Assembly (NCBI GenBank): GCA_016190025.1
Contig: JACPRG010000156.1
Location: 1 to 7,940, forward strand
DNA length: 7,940 nucleotides
Origin: Candidatus Tectimicrobiota bacterium
GTDB lineage: Bacteria > UBA8248 > JACPRG01
Direction of reading: 5' to 3'
Under the pieces are notes generated by a model. That model searched no databases. It had not been told where the DNA came from and was given only the letters and a program-made list of their open reading frames with translations. Position 1 is the first letter of the stretch. Every line of letters starts with the position of its first letter. The position numbers were made by a program, and so were the translations under genes. Below, one piece after another: positions 1-7,940 of the stretch.

Positions 1-2
1 CC

Positions 3-317
3 TCTCCCCACACCCTGCGGCACTCGATGGCCACGCACCTGCTGGAGGCGGGGGCGAAGGAGCACAGCTCCCAGCGGACGGGGCGCGTCACGCGGATCGA
101 CCTGCGAGACATCCAGGAGCTCCTGGGGCACAGCTCCCTGTCCACGACGCAGAAGTATATCCACCTGGCCATCGACCGGCTGTACGCCGTGTACGACCAG
201 GCCCATCCCCGGGCTCACCGCGGAGCGGACCCCCCGCTTTCGCGGGGGCAAGCTCAACCGCTGCGGGGGAACCGCGCGCGCAAATCCGGCCGGGGGCCGC
301 GAGGGGGGAAGGCGTGA
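3..317 (+). CDS. xerC: Tyrosine recombinase XerC-type, C-terminal part (5' end outside window)
   Basis: This is the last 104 codons of a Xer-type site-specific recombinase, the kind that resolves chromosome dimers at dif sites during division. Visible catalytic motifs are HTLRH (His codon 9-11, Arg codon 18-20), LLGHSS (His codon 129-131) and TTQKYIHL, where the Tyr codon at 156-158 would be the DNA-attacking nucleophile. The ending [10 protein letters not shown] matches the usual XerC terminus. Two things are odd. About 14 extra residues (codons 57-98, [14 protein letters not shown]) sit between the HxxR and GH motifs. After AHPRA there is also a basic, low-complexity tail of about 33 residues. 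The TGA overlaps the GTG of hslV (GTGA, 314-317). The xerC-hslV-hslU order is conserved in distant bacteria and supports XerC over XerD or a phage integrase. The reading frame starts upstream of the window, so the N-terminal core-binding domain cannot be seen. Confidence 0.9.
   Translation, partial: SPHTLRHSMATHLLEAGAKEHSSQRTGRVTRIDLRDIQELLGHSSLSTTQKYIHLAIDRLYAVYDQAHPRAHRGADPPLSRGQAQPLRGNRARKSGRGPRGGKA
231..248. repeat. Perfect GC hairpin inside the xerC tail
   Basis: CCCCCGC (231-237) and GCGGGGG (242-248) form a perfect 7-bp stem around a TTTC loop. It lies within the codons of the unusual C-terminal tail of xerC, about 65 bases before hslV. No T-tract follows, so it is not a standard intrinsic terminator. 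It could slow transcription, stabilise an mRNA end, or be a remnant of a dispersed palindromic repeat that was absorbed into the reading frame. Confidence 0.5.
301..308 (+). promoter_or_regulatory. Ribosome binding site of hslV
   Basis: The run GAGGGGGG ends five bases before the GTG at 314 and is the only purine-rich Shine-Dalgarno-like run nearby. It supports the GTG start over the later in-frame ATG at 368, which would remove the catalytic threonine. Confidence 0.6.
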
Positions 318-841
318 TCCGATCGACCACCATCCTGTCCATCCGGCGGGGAGAGCAGGTCGCCATGGCGGGCGACGGCCAGGTCACCGTCGGCCAGCAG
401 GTCATGAAGAACCGGGCCACCAAGATCCGCAGGCTCTACAAGGACCAGGTCCTGGCGGGCTTCGCCGGCTCCGCGGCGGACGCCCTGGCCCTGTTCGAGA
501 AGTTCGAAAGCCGGCTCGAGGAGTTCCACGGCAACCTCCCCCGGGCGGCGGTGGAGCTGGCCAAGGACTGGCGGACGGACCGCGTGCTCCGCCGGCTGGA
601 GGCCCTCCTGGCGGTGGCGGACCGCAAATGCACGTTCCTGATCTCCGGCACGGGCGACCTCATCGAGCCGGACGACGGCATCGTGGCCATCGGGTCGGGC
701 GGGGCCTACGCCCTGGCGGCGGCCCGCGCCCTGCTCAAGCACACGGAGCTGGACGCGGAGGCCATCGCCCGCGAGGCCCTGATGCAGGCCGCCGCCATCT
801 GCGTCTACACCAACACCGAGATCCGCATCGAGACCCTCTGA
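314..841 (+). CDS. hslV: ATP-dependent protease peptidase subunit HslV
   Basis: HslV is the proteolytic half of the cytoplasmic HslVU (ClpQY) protease. It is a double-hexamer N-terminal threonine peptidase that degrades substrates fed to it by HslU. The 175-residue product is the normal family length. The GTG start gives MIRS followed by TTILSIRR, so self-processing after Ser4 would expose Thr5 as the nucleophile. The residues matching E. coli Asp17, Lys33 and Ser124 are Asp21, Lys37 and Ser128, all at a constant offset of four. Other family blocks are [38 protein letters not shown] and IAIGSGG-like VAIGSGG. It overlaps the xerC stop by four bases and ends one base before the hslU ATG, so the three genes are almost certainly co-translated. 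All key residues are intact. Confidence 0.97.
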   Translation: MIRSTTILSIRRGEQVAMAGDGQVTVGQQVMKNRATKIRRLYKDQVLAGFAGSAADALALFEKFESRLEEFHGNLPRAAVELAKDWRTDRVLRRLEALLAVADRKCTFLISGTGDLIEPDDGIVAIGSGGAYALAAARALLKHTELDAEAIAREALMQAAAICVYTNTEIRIETL

Positions 842-842
842 C

Positions 843-2252
<1,410 letters not shown>

Positions 2253-2265
2253 GCCCCCTTGGGAC

Positions 2266-2946
2266 ATGGCCGACCATCGGAGCCGGGGCGTCGCCTTCGA
2301 CCTCTGGAACACCCTCGCCTACGACAGCGCCTCGCCCAACCCGGTGGTCTGGATGGCGGAGCGGCTCGGCATCGCCGGCCGGCCGGACTGGACGGACCTC
2401 ATCGAGCGGGCCTACATGACCGAGCCGGTGCCGGGCATCGAGGAGGCGCTGCGGCGCCTGGAGAGGACGGCGTCCCTCCCCCCGACCGACCCCGCGCCCT
2501 TCGTGGAGGCGTTCGCCCGGGCCGACCGCTCCGTCCGCCTCTTCGACGACGTCCTGCCGGCCCTGCGGGCGCTCCGGCCGGCATTCCGCCTCGCCCTCTT
2601 GACCAACACCCAATCCTTCGGGCTCGGATTCCTGAAGACGACGGGCCTGGCCGGCCTCTTCGACGCCACCTGCTGCTCTTACGAGTGCGGGCTGCTCAAG
2701 CCCGATCCCCGGATCTTCCGCCTCGCGGCGCAAAGGCTGGGCCTTCCGGGCGGGCGGCTGACGATGGTGGGCGACAACCTGGCCAAGGACGTGCTGGCCG
2801 CGGAGGCCGCGGGCTGGCGGGGGATCCTCATCAAGCGGCCCAAGGGGTCCCTCTCCCACACCGAGACCGGGACGCACGCCCCGACCATCCGCAGCCTGGA
2901 AGAGATCCGTCCGCTCCTGGAAGCGCCCGGGAATGCGGGCGCGTGA
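2266..2946 (+). CDS. HAD-superfamily hydrolase (phosphatase-like), substrate unknown
   Basis: This 226-residue soluble protein carries all four haloacid-dehalogenase motifs in order. Motif I is FDLWNT (nucleophile Asp12), motif II is LLTNT (Thr113), motif III is Lys145 in LLKPDPRIF, and motif IV is GDNLAKD (Asp170 and Asp175). The spacing between motifs I and II leaves room for a helical cap domain as in subfamily I (the phosphoglycolate phosphatase/haloacid dehalogenase group). Motif I has Trp14 where classical phosphatases carry the second, general acid/base Asp. This variant occurs in some HAD hydrolases, so activity as a standard phosphatase is likely but not certain. It begins 13 bases after hslU with a weak GGGA ribosome site and probably shares the hslVU transcript. 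The context gives no hint of a substrate, and a link to HslVU or arginine synthesis is not shown. Confidence 0.9.
   Translation: MADHRSRGVAFDLWNTLAYDSASPNPVVWMAERLGIAGRPDWTDLIERAYMTEPVPGIEEALRRLERTASLPPTDPAPFVEAFARADRSVRLFDDVLPALRALRPAFRLALLTNTQSFGLGFLKTTGLAGLFDATCCSYECGLLKPDPRIFRLAAQRLGLPGGRLTMVGDNLAKDVLAAEAAGWRGILIKRPKGSLSHTETGTHAPTIRSLEEIRPLLEAPGNAGA
2923..2942 (+). terminator. GC-rich hairpin at the end of the HAD gene, possible transcription end signal
   Basis: GCGCCCG (2923-2929) and CGGGCGC (2936-2942) form a perfect 7-bp G+C stem with a six-base loop, ending one base before the TGA. It sits where the hslVU-HAD transcript should end, ahead of a separate promoter for argB. There is no T-run after it, so this is not a textbook intrinsic terminator and may only be an mRNA-stabilising or pausing structure. 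Confidence 0.3.
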
Positions 2947-3083
2947 CGGCGGCGCGGCGGTGAAGCAAAAACCGCGGGAGCAGCCGTCCGCAGCGCGTCC
3001 TCGCGGACCCCGAAGACGCATCGAGGCGGCCCGGGCCGGGCGCCCCGGATGGAAAGGGAAGATTTCCCCGCGGGCAAAATGAG

Positions 3084-3112
3084 TTGAAACCCCGCCCCCT
3101 CGGGACCATAAT
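3084..3112 (+). promoter_or_regulatory. Sigma70-type promoter of the argBDFG operon
   Basis: TTGAAA (3084-3089) and CATAAT (3107-3112) each differ from the consensus hexamer at one base and are spaced by the ideal 17 bases. They lie in the only AT-rich patch of an otherwise very GC-rich region. Transcription would start near 3119, giving a leader of about 36 bases before the argB ATG. The rest of the 2947-3083 spacer shows no gene. It holds short inverted repeats such as GGGAA-GAT-TTCCC (3056-3068), which could be operator-like. I see no match to the E. coli-type ARG box. Confidence 0.65.
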
Positions 3113-3154
3113 ACCTAGTTTGTTTCCCCGATCCCGACCCGAGCGGCGCGCGAG

Positions 3155-4039
3155 ATGAACCTGACGCCCAGCGACAAAACGAACGTCCTCGTCCAGGCCC
3201 TCCCCTACATCCGCCGGTTCCGCGGCAAGACCCTGGTCGTCAAGTACGGGGGCGCCGCCATGGACAAGGCCGAGCTCCGGGAGGCCTTCGCCGAGGATGT
3301 CACCCTCCTCAGCTTCATCGGCATCCGGACCATCGTCGTCCACGGGGGAGGCCCCCAGATCGGCCAGGTGCTCGAACGCCAGGGCAAAGAGAGCCGGTTC
3401 GTCATGGGACTCCGGGTAACCGACCAGGAGACGATGGACGTCGTCTCCATGGTCTTGGGCGGGAAGCTGAACAAGGACATCGTCAACTGGATCAACGGCC
3501 ACGGCGGACAGGCCGTGGGCCTTTCCGGCGTGGACGCCGGCATCCTCCAGGCCCGCAAGCTCCACATCGAGCCTCCCGAGGGATGGGAGGGAGAGCCCCC
3601 GGACCTGGGCAGGGTGGGCGAGATCCGCGAGGTCCGGACCGGGCTGATGGAGCTCCTCAGCGCCAACGGATTCATCCCCGTGGTCGCCCCCATGGGGGTC
3701 GGGGAGGACGGGGAGATCTACAACATCAACGCGGACACCGCCGCGGGGCACATCGCGGGGGCGCTCCAGGCCGAGAAGCTGGTCTACCTGACCGACGTGC
3801 CGGGCATCCAGGACGAGAAGGGGAACTTGCTTTCCTCCCTGGACAGGGCCGCGGTCCAGGCCATGCAGAGCCGGGGGGGCGTCTCCGGGGGGATGCTGCC
3901 GAAGGTCGACGCCTGCCTGAGGGCCCTGGAAGCCGGCGTGAAGAAGGCCCACGTCATCGACGGCCGGATGCCCCACTCCATCTTGCTGGAGGTGTTCACC
4001 GACCAGGGGATCGGGACGGAGATCGTCCTGGAATATTAG
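3155..4039 (+). CDS. argB: N-acetylglutamate kinase ArgB
   Basis: ArgB phosphorylates N-acetylglutamate with ATP, the second and usually rate-controlling step of arginine synthesis, in the cytoplasm. The 294-residue product has the amino acid kinase fold motifs: LVVKYGGAAM (Lys30), VVHGGGPQI (Gly64-66), GLRVTD (Arg87), YNINADTAA (Asn192), YLTDVPG and GGMLPK (Lys250). Unlike the shorter E. coli enzyme, it starts with an extra helix (TPSDKTNVLVQALPYIRRF). It ends with the signature H274-x3-LLE-x-FT-x3-G285-x-G287-T. Both traits belong to the hexameric, arginine-inhibited branch, so feedback inhibition by arginine is a fair inference. ArgJ-type acetyl recycling elsewhere in the genome would fit with it. 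The ATG start matches the family N-terminus even though its ribosome site is weak. It is the first gene after the promoter at 3084-3112. Confidence 0.97.
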   Translation: MNLTPSDKTNVLVQALPYIRRFRGKTLVVKYGGAAMDKAELREAFAEDVTLLSFIGIRTIVVHGGGPQIGQVLERQGKESRFVMGLRVTDQETMDVVSMVLGGKLNKDIVNWINGHGGQAVGLSGVDAGILQARKLHIEPPEGWEGEPPDLGRVGEIREVRTGLMELLSANGFIPVVAPMGVGEDGEIYNINADTAAGHIAGALQAEKLVYLTDVPGIQDEKGNLLSSLDRAAVQAMQSRGGVSGGMLPKVDACLRALEAGVKKAHVIDGRMPHSILLEVFTDQGIGTEIVLEY

Positions 4040-4159
4040 GGATCGACAGGCGCCGCGAGGACGAAGGACCCGCTGGAATCAAGAGAGCGGCTTGGGGAGG
4101 CCACGGGCGCTTCTTGAAGAGAGTCCCGCCGCCCGCGGGCGTCCGGCTCATCCGAGGCG

Positions 4160-4164
4160 GGAGG
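4160..4164 (+). promoter_or_regulatory. Strong ribosome binding site of argD, in the argB-argD spacer
   Basis: A perfect GGAGG lies seven bases before the argD ATG. The spacer it belongs to (4040-4171, 132 bases) is the only sizeable gap inside the arg operon. The spacer contains a 12-base palindrome CGCCCGCGGGCG (4130-4141) with no loop. I see no convincing promoter, terminator or small gene in it. Confidence 0.75.
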
Positions 4165-4171
4165 GAACATC

Positions 4172-5395
4172 ATGCGGTCGGAAGACTACATCGCCGAAGC
4201 GGAAAAATACGTCGCCAAGACCTACGGCCGCTACCCCCTGGTGCCCGTCCGGGGAGAGGACACGCGCATCTGGGACGCCGACGGGAAGGAGTACACCGAC
4301 TTCGTGGCGGGCCTCGCCGTCGTCAACCTGGGGCACTGCCACCCGAAGGTGGTGGACGCCATCCGCGAGCAGGCCGGAAAGCTGATGCACACCTCCAACC
4401 TCTACCACATCCCGCCCCAGATCGAGCTGGCCAAGCGGCTGGTGGAGTCCTCCTTCGCCGACAAGGCGTTCTTCTGCAACAGCGGCGCCGAGGCCAACGA
4501 GGCGGCCATCAAGCTGGCCCGCAAGTACAGCCACGACAAATACGGCGAGGGCCGGGGCGAGATCCTCACCATGCTCAACTCCTTCCACGGGCGGACGCTG
4601 GCGACGCTAGCCGCCACAGGGCAGGAGAAGTTCCGAAAGGGCTTCTACCCGCCTTCCCCCGGGTTCGTCCACGCGCCCTTCGACGACCTGGCGGCGGCCG
4701 AGGCGGCCGTCTCGGAGGCGACCTGCGCCATCCTGGTGGAGCCCATCCAGGGCGAGGGCGGCGTCCACGTCCCCGGCGAGGGATACCTGGCGGGCCTCAG
4801 GCGGATCTGCGACGAGCGGGACCTGCTCCTCATCTACGACGAGGTCCAGACCGGGATGGGGCGGACCGGCGCCCTCTTCGCCTACCAGCACGAGGGGGTC
4901 GAGCCGGACGCCATGACCCTCGCCAAGTCCCTGGCCGGAGGGACCGCCATCGGCGCCCTGCTCGCCAAGGAGCCCTTCATCTCGGCCCTCGGCCCCGGCA
5001 CGCATGCCAGCACCTTCGGGGGGAATTTCCTGGCGACGGCCGCCGGGGTGGCGGCCATGGACGTCCTGGCCGAGGGGACCCTCCTGGAGAACTGCCGCAA
5101 GATGGGCGCCTACTTCCAGTCGGGCCTGCGCACCCTCCAGGAGAGCCACCCCTGCATCCGGGAGGTCCGGGGGCGGGGCCTCCTCCTGGGCGCGGAGCTC
5201 GACCACGACGGCGGCGGCTACGTCCTGAAGGCCATGGAGCGGGGCTACCTCATCAACTGCACCATGGGGAACGTCCTGCGGTTCCTCCCGCCCCTGACCA
5301 TCACGCAGAAAGACATCGACGGCCTCCTCGCCGTCCTGGACGAGATCCTGCCGGGGCCGGGACCGAGGGAAACCCGCAAGGAAGGCGGCCGGTGA
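4172..5395 (+). CDS. argD: Acetylornithine aminotransferase ArgD
   Basis: ArgD is a PLP-dependent class III aminotransferase that converts N-acetylglutamate semialdehyde to N-acetylornithine using glutamate. Family enzymes often also serve as succinyldiaminopimelate aminotransferase in lysine synthesis. The 407-residue length is typical. Visible motifs are FCNSGAEANEAAIKLARKY (101-119), SFHGRT (137-142), EPIQGEGGV, the cofactor-binding DEVQTGMGRTG (Asp223), the Schiff-base Lys252 in TLAKSLAGG, HASTFGGNFLA, and an Arg380 in NVLRFLPPL at the position expected to bind substrate carboxylate. A related omega-aminotransferase is formally possible, but position between argB and argF makes ArgD clear. 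The GTG of argF overlaps its TGA by four bases. Confidence 0.96.
   Translation: MRSEDYIAEAEKYVAKTYGRYPLVPVRGEDTRIWDADGKEYTDFVAGLAVVNLGHCHPKVVDAIREQAGKLMHTSNLYHIPPQIELAKRLVESSFADKAFFCNSGAEANEAAIKLARKYSHDKYGEGRGEILTMLNSFHGRTLATLAATGQEKFRKGFYPPSPGFVHAPFDDLAAAEAAVSEATCAILVEPIQGEGGVHVPGEGYLAGLRRICDERDLLLIYDEVQTGMGRTGALFAYQHEGVEPDAMTLAKSLAGGTAIGALLAKEPFISALGPGTHASTFGGNFLATAAGVAAMDVLAEGTLLENCRKMGAYFQSGLRTLQESHPCIREVRGRGLLLGAELDHDGGGYVLKAMERGYLINCTMGNVLRFLPPLTITQKDIDGLLAVLDEILPGPGPRETRKEGGR
5378..5385 (+). promoter_or_regulatory. Ribosome binding site of argF, inside the end of argD
   Basis: AAGGAAGG lies six bases before the GTG at 5392 and is embedded in the last codons of argD. It decides the argF start in a reading frame that stays open for far longer upstream. 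Confidence 0.65.
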
Positions 5396-6319
5396 GGCAC
5401 CTCATCAGCCTGGACGACGTCACGGCGGAGGAGGTCCACGCGCTCTTCCGGCGGGTGGACGAGCTTCTGGCAGCCCGAGGATCGGGACGGGTGCTGGACC
5501 CCCTCCGGGGCAAGACCCTGGCGATGATCTTCGAGAAGCCTTCCACCCGGACCCGTATCTCCTTTCACGTCGCCATGCGGGAGCTGGGGGGCGATCCCCT
5601 CTTCCTGCGCCAGGACGAGATCCAGATCGGCCGCGGCGAGAGCCTCGCCGACACCGCCCGCGTCCTCTCGCGCTTCGTGGACGGGGTGATGATCCGCACC
5701 TTCCGGCAGTCGGACGTCGAGGCGCTGGCCAAACACGGGACCATCCCCGTCATCAACGGCCTCACGGACCTCGAGCACCCCTGCCAGGTCTTGACCGACC
5801 TCTACACCATCCGGCAGAAGCTCCCCGAGTGGACGAAGGTCAAGATCAGCTACGTGGGAGACGGAAACAACGTGGCCAACTCCTGGCTCCTGGCGGCGGG
5901 CAAGCTGGGCCTGCGCCTCTCCCTGGCGACGCCCCGGGAGTATCCACCGGATGCGGGCGTCGTGCGGCGCGCCCGCGCCCTGGCGGCCGAGAGCGGGGCG
6001 AGGCTCGACCTCGGCGACGACCCCCGGGAGGCCGTCCGAGGGGCGCGCGTGGTCTACACGGACACCTGGGTCAGCATGGGCGCCGAGAAGGAAAGGCAGG
6101 AGCGCCTCCCCCGGTTCCGGGGGTTCCAGGTCAACAGAGAGCTTCTGGCCGGGGCCGACCCCCGCGCCATCGTCATGCACTGCCTGCCGGCCCACCGGGG
6201 CGAGGAGATCACGGACGAGGTCATGGACGGCCCCCAAAGCGTCGTCTTCGACCAGGCGGAAAACCGCCTCCACGTCCAGAAGGGGATTCTCGTGGAGCTG
6301 ATGGGGAACGAAAAGCGAG

Positions 6320-6327
<8 letters not shown>
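5392..6327 (+). CDS. argF: Ornithine carbamoyltransferase ArgF
   Basis: ArgF joins carbamoyl phosphate and ornithine to make citrulline. From the GTG start the product has 311 residues, normal for the family, and begins [14 protein letters not shown] like other anabolic enzymes. Carbamoyl-phosphate contacts are visible in STRTR (51-55), RTF (102-104) and HPCQ (129-132). Ornithine-binding blocks are GDGNN (156-160) and DTWVSMG (224-230). HCLP (263-266) holds the conserved Cys, and Arg292 in AENRLH completes the site. The same frame is open upstream to beyond 3600, but only because high GC removes stop codons. The family N-terminus and the ribosome site at 5378-5385 fix the start at GTG 5392. 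The start overlaps the argD stop (GTGA), and its own end overlaps argG by eight bases, both signs of translational coupling. Confidence 0.96.
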
Positions 6328-7549
<1,222 letters not shown>

Positions 7550-7561
7550 ACTTAACCTGGA

Positions 7562-7623
7562 GGTAGGGCGGGCATCCTGCCCGCCCACTCTCGCACACTG
7601 CCGGGCAGGACGCCCGGCCTACC
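7562..7623. repeat. REP-doublet-like element: two inverted copies of a palindromic unit
   Basis: The left unit contains GGGCGGGC-ATCCT-GCCCGCCC (7566-7586, perfect 8-bp stem). The right unit contains GCCGGGC-AGGAC-GCCCGGC (7600-7618, perfect 7-bp stem). The flanks GGTAGG (7562-7567) and CCTACC (7618-7623) are also complementary, so the whole 62 bp can fold as one larger structure. Read on opposite strands, the two units agree at 21 of 24 positions. One pair of differences is compensatory: a G-C stem pair in one copy is C-G in the other. This architecture is that of bacterial interspersed palindromic repeats (REP/BIME-like). I cannot name the family, and only a genome scan would show its copy number. 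Confidence 0.7.
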
Positions 7624-7647
7624 TTTTCTGATTTTTGGCTGTTTTTT
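7600..7647 (+). terminator. Likely intrinsic terminator of the arg operon
   Basis: The right-hand 7-bp GC stem of the repeat (7600-7618) is followed by TACC and then T-rich DNA (TTTT at 7624-7627, TTTTT at 7632-7636, TTTTTT at 7642-7647). The gap between the stem and the first T-run is slightly long, but the position, about 50 bases past the argG stop and facing a convergent gene, fits transcription termination. On the minus strand no T-run follows the hairpins. Confidence 0.55.
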
Positions 7648-7940
7648 ACCGAACCTTGAAAGGACCGTCTCCGATTAGGGCTTCAATACGGACCTGCAAC
7701 CGCCCTGCCAGTTCTTCCGGCGTCTTCCAATCGATGCAATTATATTGCCTTACGTCAAAATGGAGGTCTTTGATATCGTCCTTCCAGCAAGTCCAGATCA
7801 CTGGCAGGTTCAATCCAAGTGCAAAACCAGCCTCGATGTAAACTCCGCTTCGATGTCCTGTGTAGTCGGCTACAACAAATCTTGACCGTCGGATTTGAGC
7901 GATGATCTCATCATCAATTTCGTTTGTGTACTCTGTTCGA
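7646..7940 (-). CDS. Nucleoside 2-deoxyribosyltransferase-like protein, C-terminal part (5' end outside window)
   Basis: On the minus strand the frame is open from the window edge to the TAA at 7648-7646, giving 97 C-terminal residues. The central stretch FVVADYTGHRSGVYIEAGFALGLNLPVIWTC shows a beta-strand with Asp (VVAD), a Gly-Arg loop, then a Glu-Gly helix (IEAGFALG) followed by a strand (LPVIWT). This pattern matches the nucleoside 2-deoxyribosyltransferase-like fold, in which the helix Glu is catalytic in true transferases. The C-terminus (DLHFDVRQYNCIDWKTPEEL) recalls uncharacterised bacterial proteins with this domain that I know by pattern only. Related nucleotide-cleaving folds, including TIR-like ones, are possible alternatives. 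Codons are mixed (AAT, TAT, TTT, AGA, TTG), unlike the C/G-ending codons of every neighbour, and GC content falls at its border, suggesting horizontal transfer. It converges on argG. Confidence 0.75.
   Translation of the reverse strand, partial: RTEYTNEIDDEIIAQIRRSRFVVADYTGHRSGVYIEAGFALGLNLPVIWTCWKDDIKDLHFDVRQYNCIDWKTPEELAGRLQVRIEALIGDGPFKVR

Noticed and set aside
2986..3008. GTCCGC...GCGGAC inverted repeat in the spacer as a terminator
   Set aside because: The stem is six pairs with an 11-base loop and no T-run; such matches are expected by chance in this composition.
2831..3976. A long minus-strand open frame spanning the HAD-argB spacer
   Set aside because: It is opposite argB and the promoter, has a low-complexity translation and no family resemblance.
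4111..4142. A possible internal promoter (TTGAAG) before argD
   Set aside because: The -10 position 17 bases later is entirely GC-rich, so only half a promoter is present.
3583..5391. The argF reading frame stays open for about 1.8 kb upstream, suggesting a giant fusion protein
   Set aside because: The upstream part overlaps argB and argD in another frame, gives Arg/Gly/Pro-rich nonsense, and the argF N-terminus and ribosome site fit GTG 5392.
7635..7841. A 68-codon plus-strand open frame after argG
   Set aside because: It is the shadow of the minus-strand gene, whose translation shows a recognisable domain pattern; this frame shows none and has no ribosome site.

Overview
This window comes from a high-GC bacterial chromosome. 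It is almost entirely packed with plus-strand housekeeping genes, and only its last ~300 bases look different. The order is xerC (3' end only) - hslV - hslU - HAD hydrolase - promoter - argB - argD - argF - argG, followed by a palindromic repeat/terminator and the 3' part of a convergent minus-strand gene. The xerC-hslV-hslU linkage is an old one, also seen as codV-codW-codX in Bacillus. From memory, an argB-argD-argF-argG block near hslVU resembles the Geobacter/Desulfuromonadia type of layout. A high-GC deltaproteobacterium-like or related uncultured lineage is therefore a reasonable guess, but the sequence alone does not prove it.

Left block (1-2946): the catalytic end of a tyrosine recombinase of the XerC type runs through a GTGA overlap into hslV. 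One base later hslU begins, and 13 bases after hslU a HAD-family phosphatase-like gene begins. HslV and HslU form the two-part ATP-dependent HslVU protease. All the catalytic residues I could align are present in both.

Middle (2947-3154): a GC-rich spacer of about 200 bases ends in an AT-rich patch carrying a good sigma70-type promoter (TTGAAA - 17 nt - CATAAT). This separates the hslVU unit from the arginine operon.

Right block (3155-7549): argB, argD, argF and argG encode four steps of arginine synthesis: N-acetylglutamate kinase, acetylornithine aminotransferase, ornithine carbamoyltransferase and argininosuccinate synthase. argD/argF and argF/argG overlap, so these genes are translationally coupled. 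ArgB has the N-terminal helix and C-terminal signature of arginine-inhibited kinases. argH, the last step, is not next in line.

Right edge (7550-7940): a 62-bp element made of two inverted copies of a palindrome, with a compensatory base-pair swap between the copies, is followed by T-rich DNA. The base composition then drops sharply and a minus-strand gene runs out of the window. Its visible 97 residues resemble nucleoside 2-deoxyribosyltransferase-like proteins. This looks like the junction between a core operon and an accessory region, and it is the most interesting part of the window. I see no CRISPR array, tRNA, rRNA or clearly new multigene system.
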